Below, one piece after another: positions 16,579-25,082 of a stretch of DNA of 64,000 nt. Made by a program: the position numbers and the translations under genes. The notes beneath the pieces are model-generated. The model worked only from the letters and a program-made list of their open reading frames with translations, searched no databases and was not told the origin of the DNA. Numbering within the stretch: the first letter of the stretch is position 1; the number at the start of each line of letters is the position of its first letter. Source of the stretch: Nocardia albiluteola. Its GTDB lineage: Bacteria; Actinomycetota; Actinomycetes; Mycobacteriales; Mycobacteriaceae. The stretch covers positions 633,333-697,332 of the forward strand of contig NZ_JAHKNI010000001.1 of assembly GCF_018860155.1 (NCBI RefSeq), given 5' to 3'.

Positions 16579-18048
16579 TTATTCAGCGGTCGCGATCAGC
16601 TTGGCTTCCAGGTACTCCTCGAATCCGAGGACGCCGAGCTCGCGTCCGTTCCCGGATTGCTTGTAGCCCCCGAAGGGCGCGTCGGCGCTGTACCAGACTC
16701 CGCCGTTCACGCTCAGCGTGCCGGTGCGCACGCCCTGCACCACGCGCCGGATCCGGTCGGGGTCGGTGCCCCAGACCGCGCCGGACAGGCCGTAGGGCGA
16801 TTCGTTGGCGATGCGGATAGCGTCCTCGTCGCCGTCGTGCGGAATCACGACCAGGACCGGTCCGAAGATCTCCTCCTGCGCCACGGTGGAGGTGTTGGGC
16901 AGGCCCGTGATGAGTGTGGGCTGCACGAAGTAGCCGCGCGCGGCATCCTCGGGCCGCCCGCCGCCGGTGACGACGGTGCCGCCCTCGGCGCGAGCGAGGT
17001 CGAGGTAGTGTTCCACCCGGGCGCGCTGCCGTTCGGAAATCAGTGGGCCGCAGACAGTTCCGGCATTTCCGGGATCACCGGGGACGATGCCCGACATGGC
17101 CTTGGCCGCCGCCCGCACCGCCTCGTCGTAGGACTCGCGCGGCACCAGCAACCGGGTCGTGAGCGCACACCCCTGTCCGGCGTGCACGCAGACCGAGAAG
17201 GCCGCATAGCTGCTGGCGGCGGCGATATTCGCGTCGTCGAGCACCACGAAGGCCGACTTGCCGCCGAGTTCGAGGAATACCTTCTTCAGGCTCGCCGCCG
17301 CGCCGGCCATGATGCCGCGCCCGGTCTGCGTGGAGCCGGTGAAGGAGATCATGTCCACGCGCGGATCGGTCACCAGTTGGGCGCCCAGGCCGTGATCGTC
17401 GGAGGTGACGATATTGACCACGCCCGCCGGGATGTCGGTCTCCTCCGCGATGACCTTGCCGACCAGCGCCGCGCACCACGGGGTGTCGGGCGCGGGCTTG
17501 AGCACGACGGTCGCGCCGGCGGCCAGGGCCGGGCCGATCTTGGCGAAGTTGATCTGATGCGGGAAATTCCACGGGGTGATCGCGCCGACCACCCCGACCG
17601 GCTCGCGGCGCAGCGTCCGCCCGGACTTGATGCCCATGGGCGCGGCGGAGCCGAGATCCGTTTCCCAGACGTAGTTCTCGGCCAGCTCGGCAAAATATCC
17701 GAGGTCGCCGATCGGGCCCTCGAGCTGCGGTCCGCTCGTCAGCATGCGGGGCGCGCCGGCCTCGGCGATGGTGATCTCCCGCAGCTCCTCGATGTGCCCG
17801 CGTAGGGAGTCGCGCAGCTGGCGCAGGCAGCGCGCCCGGAAGGCGGGATCGGCGGACCAGGATCCGGCATCGAAGGCGGTGCGGGCCGCGGCGATGGCGG
17901 CGTCCATATCGGCCGCGTCGCCGTTGGCCGCCTGGCCGAGCACCTCCTCGGTCGCGGGGTTGACGGTGGCGAACGTCCCGGCCCCGCCGGGGACCAGCTT
18001 GCCGCCGATCAGCAGTTGTGAGCCGTCGGGGGTGACGAGCGCGCTCAT
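16579..18048 (-). CDS. aldA: Aldehyde dehydrogenase (Rv0768/AldA-like)
   Basis: 489 residues, the same length I recall for M. tuberculosis AldA. Features: ITPWNFPHQINFAKI (cofactor region), the FTGSTQTGRGI loop, the general-base Glu in LELGGKSAFVV, and the catalytic Cys in HAGQGCALTTRL. It oxidises an aldehyde to the acid with NAD(P)+. The start ATG 18048 (MSALVTPDG) follows GGGAG; the longer open frame upstream lies in the intergenic region and was rejected. First gene of a minus-strand series of nine genes running to 8700, and divergent from the P450 gene across a 367-bp region with ACACGTGT-type sites. Confidence 0.87.
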   Translation of the reverse strand: MSALVTPDGSQLLIGGKLVPGGAGTFATVNPATEEVLGQAANGDAADMDAAIAAARTAFDAGSWSADPAFRARCLRQLRDSLRGHIEELREITIAEAGAPRMLTSGPQLEGPIGDLGYFAELAENYVWETDLGSAAPMGIKSGRTLRREPVGVVGAITPWNFPHQINFAKIGPALAAGATVVLKPAPDTPWCAALVGKVIAEETDIPAGVVNIVTSDDHGLGAQLVTDPRVDMISFTGSTQTGRGIMAGAAASLKKVFLELGGKSAFVVLDDANIAAASSYAAFSVCVHAGQGCALTTRLLVPRESYDEAVRAAAKAMSGIVPGDPGNAGTVCGPLISERQRARVEHYLDLARAEGGTVVTGGGRPEDAARGYFVQPTLITGLPNTSTVAQEEIFGPVLVVIPHDGDEDAIRIANESPYGLSGAVWGTDPDRIRRVVQGVRTGTLSVNGGVWYSADAPFGGYKQSGNGRELGVLGFEEYLEAKLIATAE

Positions 18049-18069
18049 CAGTAACTCCCATGCTGTCTG

Positions 18070-18079
18070 GACACGTGTA
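18070..18079. promoter_or_regulatory. Palindromic site upstream of aldA
   Basis: GACACGTGTA contains the perfect palindrome ACACGTGT (18071–18078), 22 bases upstream of the aldA start. The same half-site appears at 18331–18353 on the P450 side, which points to a shared regulator for the divergent operons. The regulator is not identifiable from the site. Confidence 0.4.
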
Positions 18080-18329
18080 CGGACTATATGTTCGCGATCG
18101 TTGCCAGCGCAAGAACCTGTTGCAGTTGGCTGATCCGTCCCCGGTGGGGTCGAGATTTCCGCGGGGATCCGGGCGTGACGACGGCGCGGCGGCGGACCGG
18201 GTGGGCATCGGCGGGCGGCCGTCGTGCCGGAGAACCTGCCCGAGCAGGCGTGAAATCGCTGACCAACTCCAGCTCGCCTGCAAAAATGGAGGAATGCATT
18301 GTCCGCCGCGCGGGGCGATGGTACGGTCC

Positions 18330-18353
18330 AGACACATGTCCAGCTACGTGTCT
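18330..18353. promoter_or_regulatory. Inverted-repeat operator upstream of the P450 operon
   Basis: AGACAC (18330–18335) and GTGTCT (18348–18353) are perfect inverted repeats separated by 12 bases. The left arm is itself part of GACA-CA-TGTC (18331–18340), a smaller dyad. About 62 bases before the P450 start. Matches the half-site seen at 18070–18079. The remaining 18080–18329 shows no gene. Confidence 0.45.
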
Positions 18354-18415
18354 TCCATGATGGCCGCGCGCCGTCTTCGGAGACTGAACACGTTCTCGAA
18401 CCGGAGGTGAACACG

Positions 18416-19621
18416 GTGACTACCGCTTCCCTCGAACCGCTCACCTTCGATCCGTACGACTACGGCATCCACGACGATCCCTACCCCCTGTACCGGCGGC
18501 TGCGCGCTGAGGCTCCGCTCTATCACAATCCCGAGCTCGGGTTCTGGGCGCTGTCGCGGCACGCCGACGTCACCGCCGGATTCCGGGACAACGTGCGCCT
18601 GTCGAGCGCCAACGGCGTCTCGCTGGATCCGGCGGCCTGGGGGCCGCACGCCCACAAGATGATGTCCTTTCTCGCACTGGATGATCCGCGGCATCTGCGG
18701 CTGCGCCAGCTCGTCTACAAGGGCTTCACCCCGCGCAGGGTCACCGAGATGGCCGACCGCATCCGGGAATTGACGCTGCGAAAGCTGGAACCCGCACTGG
18801 CGCAGGGCGGTTTCGACTGGATCGAGGCCGTCGCGGGCACCGTGCCGATGGACGTCATCTCCGAACTGATGGGCGTGCCGGAGCCGGATCGCGCCGAGAT
18901 CCGCCGGCTCGCCGATCTGGTGGTGCACCGCGAGGACGGCGTGCTCGACGTGCCCGAGGGCGCGGTGCATGCCACGCTCGAGCTGGTCGGCTACTACGCC
19001 GACATGATCGCCCAGCGCCGTCGTGCCCGCACCGGCGATCTCACCTCCGCCCTGCTGGACGCCGCGGCGGACGGGGACCACCTGTCCGACGAGGAGATCC
19101 TCAGCTTCATGTTCCTGATGGTGATCGCCGGGAACGAGACGACGACCAAGCTGCTGGGCAATGCGCTGTATTGGGGCGCACGCGATCCCGCGCAGTACGC
19201 CAAGGTGGCGGGGAATCCCGAGCTGGTGCCCGACTGGATCGAGGAGACGTTGCGCTACGACACCTCGACTCAGATCCTCGCCCGCACCGCCGCGGTCGAC
19301 CTCGAATACCACGGCGGCACGGTGCCCGCGGGCTCGAAGGTGCTGCTGCTGATCGGGTCCGCGAACCGGGACGAGGCCGTATTCACCGATCCGGAGATCT
19401 ATGACATCGAACGCCCGGACAAGGGTGGGCTGGTGAGCTTCGGCCGGGGCGTGCACTTCTGCCTCGGTGCACACCTGGCGCGGCTGGAGGCCGGAATCGT
19501 GTTGCGGGAGTTCGCCGATCGAGTCCGCGAGTACGGCGTCGACACCGCGGGCATCGAGCGCGTGCACTCCACGAACGTCCGCGGCTTCGCCAAACTCCCT
19601 GTGACGGTGCGTGTTCGATGA
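18416..19621 (+). CDS. Cytochrome P450 (CYP123-like by context)
   Basis: 401-residue soluble bacterial P450. I-helix VIAGNETTTK (about residue 240), ExxR in EETLRYDTSTQ, and haem loop FGRGVHFCLGAHLAR with its Cys ligand (about residue 347). Residues 80–90 carry the C-helix HxxxR segment DDPRHLRLRQLV. Start GTG 18416 has GGAGG (18403–18407) upstream; GTG 18407 is an alternative. It is followed by SDR and ferredoxin genes homologous to Rv0765c and Rv0763c, which in M. tuberculosis flank CYP123 and CYP51. The ferredoxin is the likely electron donor. Substrate probably a sterol or fatty acyl compound. Confidence 0.9.
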   Translation: MTTASLEPLTFDPYDYGIHDDPYPLYRRLRAEAPLYHNPELGFWALSRHADVTAGFRDNVRLSSANGVSLDPAAWGPHAHKMMSFLALDDPRHLRLRQLVYKGFTPRRVTEMADRIRELTLRKLEPALAQGGFDWIEAVAGTVPMDVISELMGVPEPDRAEIRRLADLVVHREDGVLDVPEGAVHATLELVGYYADMIAQRRRARTGDLTSALLDAAADGDHLSDEEILSFMFLMVIAGNETTTKLLGNALYWGARDPAQYAKVAGNPELVPDWIEETLRYDTSTQILARTAAVDLEYHGGTVPAGSKVLLLIGSANRDEAVFTDPEIYDIERPDKGGLVSFGRGVHFCLGAHLARLEAGIVLREFADRVREYGVDTAGIERVHSTNVRGFAKLPVTVRVR

Positions 19622-19710
19622 CACACGACCACGGGGATGGCAAGGCGGCGGAGCGTGCGGAGCCGACGGGGCGGGTAGACACTGCGACGATTGCCGAGGT
19701 GACCGACTGA
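19618..19710 (+). CDS. Possible 30-residue coupled small ORF
   Basis: ATG 19618 overlaps the P450 stop (ATGA) and its own TGA (19708–19710) overlaps the SDR ATG (TGATG). The 30-residue product starts MTHDHGDGKAAERAEP, is charged, and lacks any domain. The perfect stop/start coupling on both sides suggests that ribosomes read through it, either to make a real small protein or to carry ribosomes from the P450 gene to the SDR gene. No homologue recognised. Confidence 0.35.
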   Translation: MTHDHGDGKAAERAEPTGRVDTATIAEVTD

Positions 19711-20534
19711 TGCCGAGATTCGAACCCAATCCGCAGCGACGACCGGCGCTGATCGCCGGCGCCTCCTCCGGGATCGGAGCGGCCACCGCGGTCGCGCTGG
19801 CCGAGCTGGGGCATCCGGTCGCGCTGGGGGCACGGCGTGTGGACACCTGTGTACAACTCGCCGAGAAGATCCGTGCCGATGGTGGCGAGGCCGTGGCGCT
19901 GCGCCTGGACGTGACCGAGGCAGACTCGGTCGAGGAGTTCGTCACCGCCGCCGAGGCGGCCCTCGGGCCCGCGGAGATCGTGTTGTCCGGCGCCGGGGAT
20001 CTCGAGTTCGCCCTCGCGCACGAGATGGACTCGGAGCAGTTCCTGCGGCAGGTGCAGGTGCATCTCGTCGGTGCGCAACGCCTGGCGCATCGCGTGATTC
20101 CCGCGATGGTCTCCCGGCGCCGCGGCGATTTCGTCTTCATCGGCTCGGACTGCGCCGACAGTCCGCGCCCCCGCATGGGGGCGTACAACGCCGCGAAGAC
20201 AGGGCTCGAGGCGATGGCCCGGCAGATGCGAATGGAGTTGGAGGGCACCGGGGTTCGCGCTTCGGTCGTGCGTCCGGGCCCCACCCGGACCGGGATGGGG
20301 ATGACCGCCTCGCCCGAGGTGGTGGGCCCGCTGCTGGACGACTGGGCCCGCTGGGGTTTCGCCCGCCACCCGTACTTCCTGCGGGCCTCCGATATCGCGG
20401 CCGCGGTGGTCGCGGTGGTCAGCGCGCCGCGCGGCGCGCATCTGGTGCTGGTCGAGGTGCAGCCGGAAGCGCCACTGGCCGAGCGTGAGCCGAAGGATTC
20501 CGGTGCTTCCGAGGATGCGAAGGGCGGCCGGTGA
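19710..20534 (+). CDS. Short-chain dehydrogenase/reductase (Rv0765c-like)
   Basis: 274 residues; the M. tuberculosis counterpart is about the same length. Cofactor motif AGASSGIGAATAVALAE, an Arg-rich turn after strand 2 (GARRVDT) favouring NADP, and the active-site YNAAK (Tyr-x3-Lys). The usual catalytic serine is found in FIGSDCADSP. Start ATG 19710 is taken because GAGGTG lies at 19696–19701 and the preceding stop overlaps it. Ends with TGATG into the ferredoxin gene. Probably processes the alcohol or ketone formed by the neighbouring P450. Confidence 0.86.
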   Translation: MPRFEPNPQRRPALIAGASSGIGAATAVALAELGHPVALGARRVDTCVQLAEKIRADGGEAVALRLDVTEADSVEEFVTAAEAALGPAEIVLSGAGDLEFALAHEMDSEQFLRQVQVHLVGAQRLAHRVIPAMVSRRRGDFVFIGSDCADSPRPRMGAYNAAKTGLEAMARQMRMELEGTGVRASVVRPGPTRTGMGMTASPEVVGPLLDDWARWGFARHPYFLRASDIAAAVVAVVSAPRGAHLVLVEVQPEAPLAEREPKDSGASEDAKGGR

Positions 20535-20749
20535 TGCGCATCGTGGTGGACACCGATCTGTGCCAGGGGCATGCGGTCTGCCAGGACGAGGCGCCCGCGC
20601 TGTTCACGGTGCCCAAGAACGGCACCGTGCAGATCCAGCGGGCCGATCCCGGCGGGGATCTCGAGGCCGCCCGCGCCGCGGTCCGCTACTGCCCGACCCG
20701 GGCGCTCTCGATCGTCGACGACGAAAGCGCCGACAGCCAACAGTCCTGA
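20534..20749 (+). CDS. 3Fe-4S ferredoxin
   Basis: 71 residues. The cluster ligands are DLCQGHAVC (C-x5-C) and a downstream YCPTRAL (C-P), the three-cysteine pattern of the [3Fe-4S] ferredoxins that feed electrons to actinobacterial P450s. One base overlap with the SDR stop (TGATG). Homologous in size and position to Rv0763c, which in M. tuberculosis reduces CYP51. Expected donor for the P450 at 18416 and possibly for CYP51. Confidence 0.9.
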   Translation: MRIVVDTDLCQGHAVCQDEAPALFTVPKNGTVQIQRADPGGDLEAARAAVRYCPTRALSIVDDESADSQQS

Positions 20750-20767
20750 TAGCGAAGGAATCTCACA

Positions 20768-21319
20768 ATGGCCGGATATTCCCGCGACGAACTCGACGAG
20801 ATGATCGAGCGCTGGGTCGAAGAGAACAAACGCTGTGAGGCCCAGGGGGATTGGCGTCCCCTCGCCCAGATGTACACCCCCGACGCGACCTACGGCTGGA
20901 ATTACGGTCCGCAGCAGGAATTCATGGCCGTCGGGCGCGAGGAGATCCGCGAGCTGGCGCTGGGCCAGGAGATGGACGGCCTGGAGGGCTGGACCTATCC
21001 CTATCAGGAGTTCGTCGTCGACGAGCGCAGCGGCAGCGTGATCGGCTTCTGGAAGCAGATCAACGAGGCCACCCGGCCCGACGGGCGCAACTACAGCCCC
21101 GAGGGGCTCGGCGGCAGCTGGTTCCGCTACGGCGGCGACTTCCAATGGTCCTGGCAGCGCGACTTTTTCGACTTCGGCAATGTGGCGGCGCTTTTCGTGG
21201 AGATGATGTCCGCCAAGGCGCTGTCCGACGGCATGCAGAAGAGGATCGCCCGCTCGATGTCCGCCGAGCCGTTGCCGGGGTGGTATCCGGTCGGCGAGTC
21301 CCCGGTCTCGCTGTGGTGA
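20768..21319 (+). CDS. NTF2/SnoaL-like protein
   Basis: 183 residues with the cone-shaped NTF2-like fold suggested by the N-terminal helices (MIERWVEENKRCEAQGDWRP), followed by MYTPDATYGWNYGP and the strand pattern up to GSVIGFWKQINEATRP. Such proteins include ketosteroid isomerases and lyase-like hydratases; catalytic Asp/His pairs cannot be assigned with confidence. GAAGG precedes ATG 20768. Its stop overlaps the GTG of the next gene (GTGA). In this steroid/P450 operon it may isomerise or hydrate an intermediate. Confidence 0.72.
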   Translation: MAGYSRDELDEMIERWVEENKRCEAQGDWRPLAQMYTPDATYGWNYGPQQEFMAVGREEIRELALGQEMDGLEGWTYPYQEFVVDERSGSVIGFWKQINEATRPDGRNYSPEGLGGSWFRYGGDFQWSWQRDFFDFGNVAALFVEMMSAKALSDGMQKRIARSMSAEPLPGWYPVGESPVSLW

Positions 21320-22605
21320 ATGCGTTGTCCGGCAGCCGATTCGACGAGTTGCCCCGGGACCGGCTCGCGGCGCTGGTGCCCGAGCTGCTGCTGTGCGGGC
21401 ACCTGATCGACCGCTCCGGGATGGCGCATTCCATCGCGGCGTTCGGCCGCGACGGGATGGCGCAGGTCGCGATCGAGGAGTGGCAGCTGGCCAGCCCGGT
21501 CTACACCCGCCGCATGCGCACGGCCCTGGGCATTGCGGGGGACGGTGTGGACACCATCTTCAAGGGCCTGCAGCTCGATATCGGCGCGCCGCCGCAATTC
21601 ATGGACTTCCGATTCCGGGTCACCGATCACGACCACGGCGAATTCTGGCTCGACCACTGCGGAGCCCTGGCCGACGTCGAGCCGATGGGCGAGGATTTCG
21701 TGGTCGCGATGTGCCACACCATCGAGGACCCGACGTTCGATGCGACCGCGCTGGCGACGAATGTGCATGCACAGGTGCGGCCCATTCACCGGCCGCCACG
21801 TCATCCGGCGGATCGAGTCCCGGTGTGTGCGTGGACCGTGGTCATCGATCCCTCGCACGAGCCGCCGCCGGTACCGGTGCACGCGGCGCGGATCGAGGGA
21901 TCCGAGGCGGCGCGAATCGTGCTGGAGCCCATAGATTCCGGCGATGAAGGCCGGGGCGACTATGCTGGGCCGCTGCTGAGCGACATCCGGTTCGAGGACT
22001 TCTCGAAGTCGGCGCTGGTGCGCATCGCCGACGAGGTGTGCCTGCAACAACACCTGCTGACGCTGGGTTTCATGGTTGCTGTTCGCGAGCACGCCGGAGT
22101 GACCAAGGACGCTTCCAGGGTGAGGGAGGCCGCCGCAGAGACACAGGCGGTCGAGATCGCCCGGAAGCAGTTCACCGGCATCGCGGGTCTGACCTCCGAA
22201 CGGCTGCGCCGGGCCCTGGGACTGGGGACGGATCCGGCCGCGCTGGCCGGGGTGCTGCGCTGCCACCCGGCATGGAATCCGCTGCCCTACACCGACATCG
22301 ATATCACCGCGTACCACGACACCGTCGTGCTGCGGCTGCGGCGCGACTGTCCCGGCGTGCGCGACGGCGGCTGGCCCGCGCTGCTGGACGCGGATCACCT
22401 CGCGCCGCTCAATGCGATGGCACGGGGTGTGAATCCGCGCTTCGACGCCCGAGTCCGTGCCGCGGATGAGGCCGAGATCGTGTTCGAGATCGCTACCGCG
22501 CCAACCGCATTCCGCGAGCTGCCGGAGGTGGCGATCACCCGCTTCAGCACCGGAGCGGAATTCACCTTCACCGAGCGGCGGTCGCTGCCGCTGACCGTCG
22601 TGTAG
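21316..22605 (+). CDS. Conserved hypothetical protein, 429 residues
   Basis: Not recognised. Soluble, no signal peptide or membrane segment. It has a histidine/acid-rich patch near residue 100 (RVTDHDHGEFWLDHCGALAD) followed by GEDFVVAMCHTIEDPTFDAT, which could form a metal or catalytic site. A second half (from about residue 220) opens with DIRFEDFSKSALVRIADEVC, mostly helical. Start GTG 21316 overlaps the NTF2-like stop (GTGA), so it is coupled to that gene; the acyl-CoA synthetase gene follows 34 bp downstream. The setting suggests a role in steroid or acyl-CoA metabolism. Confidence 0.8.
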   Translation: MNALSGSRFDELPRDRLAALVPELLLCGHLIDRSGMAHSIAAFGRDGMAQVAIEEWQLASPVYTRRMRTALGIAGDGVDTIFKGLQLDIGAPPQFMDFRFRVTDHDHGEFWLDHCGALADVEPMGEDFVVAMCHTIEDPTFDATALATNVHAQVRPIHRPPRHPADRVPVCAWTVVIDPSHEPPPVPVHAARIEGSEAARIVLEPIDSGDEGRGDYAGPLLSDIRFEDFSKSALVRIADEVCLQQHLLTLGFMVAVREHAGVTKDASRVREAAAETQAVEIARKQFTGIAGLTSERLRRALGLGTDPAALAGVLRCHPAWNPLPYTDIDITAYHDTVVLRLRRDCPGVRDGGWPALLDADHLAPLNAMARGVNPRFDARVRAADEAEIVFEIATAPTAFRELPEVAITRFSTGAEFTFTERRSLPLTVV

Positions 22606-22639
22606 ACCCGCGGGGTCGAATTCTGCGAGAGGCGCGGAT

Positions 22640-24250
22640 ATGCCCAATAATTTCGCCGACCTGTTCGAGCACTCCGTCGACGCCATGCCCGACCGCATTG
22701 CCGTGGTGCAGGGCCAGCGCCGCAGCACATTCGCGGACCTGGAGCGCCGGGCCAATCAGCTGGCCCACCATCTGAATACGGCCGGGATCGGTGCGGGGGC
22801 GCACGTCGGATTCCAGATGCACAATTCCATCGAAACCCTCGAGACGCTCGTCGCCTGCTTCAAGTTGCGGGCGGTGCCGATCAATATCAACTATCGCTAC
22901 GGGCCCGAGGAACTGCGCTACATCTTCGACAATGCCGATCTCGAGGCCCTGATACATCACCGTTGCTATGCCGCGGCGATCGAGAAAGCTCGCGCGTCGG
23001 TGCCCTCGATCCGCTACGCCCTCGTCGTCGAGGACGATCAGGGCGGGGCCGAGCTGCCCAGTACTTCGACGCCCTACGAGGTGGCCTTCGAGAATACCTC
23101 GACCGCACGGGATTTCGGCGAGCGCAGCCCCGACGATCTGTTCATGATGTACACCGGTGGCACCACGGGGCTGCCCAAGGGCGTCATGTGGCGGCAGGAG
23201 GACATGTGGCGGGTGCTGGGTGGCGGTATCGACTTCTATTCCGGTGAGCCGGTTGCCGACGAATTCCAGCAGTCGCGCACCGGCGCCCAGGGCGATCCGG
23301 CGCTGTGGTTCGTGCTGCCGCCCCTGATCCACGCCGCCGCGATGATGCCGACCTTCACCGCGCTGTGGTCCGGCAGCGGTGTGGTGTTCGAGCCGCGCTT
23401 CGACGCCGCCCGGATCTGGCGGGTGCTGGCGGAGGTGCGGCCCGCGATCGTGGTCATCACCGGGGATGCGATGGCCCGCCCGCTGATCGACGCCTATCGG
23501 GCCGCGCCCGTCGACACCGGCTCCATGATCGCCATCGGATCGGGCGCGGCGCTGCTGTCGCAGCCGGTGAAAAACGAACTGCTGGAACTGTTCCCGCACA
23601 CCATCATCACCGACTCCATCGGCTCCTCCGAAACCGGTTTCGGTGGCATCGGTTTCGCCCAGAAGGACGACGATCCGGGGCGCGGCCCGCGGGTGCAGAC
23701 CGGACGCGGTGCGCTGGTGGTGGACGATGAGGGCCATCCGGTCGGGCCCGGCCGGGAGGGATGGGTCGCCAAGACCGGATCCGTGCCGATCGGCTACTAC
23801 AAGGATCCGGTCAAGTCCGCCAAGCTCTTCCAGACCGTGGACGGTGCCCGCATGGTCGTCACCGACGACCGCGCCCGCGTCGAGGACGACGGCTCCGTCA
23901 CGCTGCTGGGCCGGGGCAACATGGTGATCAACACCGGCGGCGAGAAGGTCTTCACCGAGGAGGTGGAGGCGGTCGTGAAGGCGCACGCCGGCGTCTACGA
24001 CGTCGTGGTGATCGGTGTCCCGCACGAGCGCTGGGGGCAGCAGGTCGCGGCCGTGGTCTCCGCGAGCGGCCCCGGTCGCATCGACTTCGAGGACCTGGCC
24101 CGGCATGTGCGCACCCATCTCGCGGGCTACAAGCTGCCGCGCAGGATCTGGGTGGCCGAATTGGTCGGGCGCACCCCCAGTGGTAAACCCGACTATCGCT
24201 GGGCGAAGGAGTACGCCGAAGGTCGCGAGCCCGATCACGAAGTCCGCTGA
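22640..24250 (+). CDS. Acyl-CoA synthetase, FadD19 type
   Basis: 536-residue ANL-superfamily ligase that adenylates a carboxylic acid and transfers it to CoA. A3-type P-loop YTGGTTGLPKGVMWRQED (about residue 172), A5 segment DSIGSSETGFGG, the hinge after VTDDRARVEDDG, and the A10 lysine in RTPSGKPDYRWAK. The GVMWR…GGxDF wording is typical of the steroid side-chain ligases FadD19/FadD17. An EchA19 homologue lies 1.6 kb away, as FadD19 and EchA19 are neighbours in M. tuberculosis. Likely activates a C3/C5 steroid side-chain acid. GAGAGG lies upstream of the ATG. Confidence 0.87.
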   Translation: MPNNFADLFEHSVDAMPDRIAVVQGQRRSTFADLERRANQLAHHLNTAGIGAGAHVGFQMHNSIETLETLVACFKLRAVPININYRYGPEELRYIFDNADLEALIHHRCYAAAIEKARASVPSIRYALVVEDDQGGAELPSTSTPYEVAFENTSTARDFGERSPDDLFMMYTGGTTGLPKGVMWRQEDMWRVLGGGIDFYSGEPVADEFQQSRTGAQGDPALWFVLPPLIHAAAMMPTFTALWSGSGVVFEPRFDAARIWRVLAEVRPAIVVITGDAMARPLIDAYRAAPVDTGSMIAIGSGAALLSQPVKNELLELFPHTIITDSIGSSETGFGGIGFAQKDDDPGRGPRVQTGRGALVVDDEGHPVGPGREGWVAKTGSVPIGYYKDPVKSAKLFQTVDGARMVVTDDRARVEDDGSVTLLGRGNMVINTGGEKVFTEEVEAVVKAHAGVYDVVVIGVPHERWGQQVAAVVSASGPGRIDFEDLARHVRTHLAGYKLPRRIWVAELVGRTPSGKPDYRWAKEYAEGREPDHEVR

Positions 24251-24367
24251 CCAGGCGGTGCAGGCGCCCCGGAAGTCGATGGGGCCTACCGGAACGAGGC
24301 GGAGATCGCGGGGCGCGACGTCCCGCTCACCGGGATCACTCACCCGATTTTCGCCTCCGAATCAAAT

Positions 24368-24381
24368 AAGAACATGTTCTA
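24368..24381. promoter_or_regulatory. KstR-like operator
   Basis: AAGAACATGTTCTA matches the KstR motif TnnAACnnGTTnnA at all positions except the first T, and includes the perfect 12-bp palindrome AGAACATGTTCT (24369–24380). It lies directly before the acetoacetate-decarboxylase-like gene. KstR is the TetR repressor of cholesterol catabolism in mycobacteria and Rhodococcus; the match is to my memory of the motif. Confidence 0.65.
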
Positions 24382-24398
24382 CTTGGGAGATGTCAGCC

Positions 24399-25082
24399 GT
24401 GCACACTGTCCTCGGTGAAAAGGTCACGATGCCGGTCGAGATCCGCGACGCCGACGCGGCCTCGGCCATGTTTCTCGCGGACGCGGAGGCCGCGCGAAAG
24501 ATACTGGCGGGCACCGGATTGGAGGCCGTAGTCGTCGCGGGCCGGGCGATCTGCTCGCTGGCCTTCGTGCGGTACGTCGACGGCGATCTGGGCCCGTATC
24601 ACGAATTCGCCTTCGCCCTGCTCGCGCGCCTGCCGGGCGACCCGTCCAGTGTCGGGGTCTACATCCCGTGGCTGCCGGTGAATCAGAGTTTCACCTGCGC
24701 GGCAGGTCGCGAGATCTGGGGATTCCCCAAGGAGGTCGCCGACATCCGGATCACCCGGCGCGGGCGCGGCAAGCGCTGCGAGGTGCGGGTGGACGGGCGC
24801 GTGGTGGTCACCATGCAGACCAGCGGCGGCATACCCGCGCCGTCGCGGTTCGGTGGCGCCTCGATCGCGGCCTACACCAACCTCGACGGTATGCTGCGCA
24901 GCACGCCGTGGGTGATGAATCCTGGCGATGTGCGAATGCGGGTGGGCGGCTGCAAGGTCGAACTCGGCGACCATCCGATCGCCCGGCAGATGCGGACGCT
25001 CGGACTGCCGAGCCGGGCGCTGTTCACCAGCGAGATCGGCTCGCTGCGAATGACTTTCGAGGATGCTGAGGAGATCAAATGA
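24399..25082 (+). CDS. Acetoacetate decarboxylase-like protein
   Basis: 227 residues of the ADC superfamily. The family core EIWGFPKEVADI is present (about residue 105), with the Schiff-base lysine position filled but the neighbouring second lysine of true acetoacetate decarboxylase replaced by Glu. It may therefore be a hydratase, aldolase or cyclase-like relative rather than a decarboxylase. I prefer GTG 24399 because GGGAG lies at 24385–24389; ATG 24390 is too close to that site. Overlaps the next SDR gene by ATGA. A KstR-like palindrome sits immediately upstream, so it is probably induced by steroids. Confidence 0.78.
   Translation: MHTVLGEKVTMPVEIRDADAASAMFLADAEAARKILAGTGLEAVVVAGRAICSLAFVRYVDGDLGPYHEFAFALLARLPGDPSSVGVYIPWLPVNQSFTCAAGREIWGFPKEVADIRITRRGRGKRCEVRVDGRVVVTMQTSGGIPAPSRFGGASIAAYTNLDGMLRSTPWVMNPGDVRMRVGGCKVELGDHPIARQMRTLGLPSRALFTSEIGSLRMTFEDAEEIK

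Noticed and set aside
18344..21145. A 933-codon open frame on the minus strand
   Set aside because: It is antisense to the P450, SDR, ferredoxin and NTF2-like genes, which have clear motifs. Long antisense frames are common in high-GC DNA.
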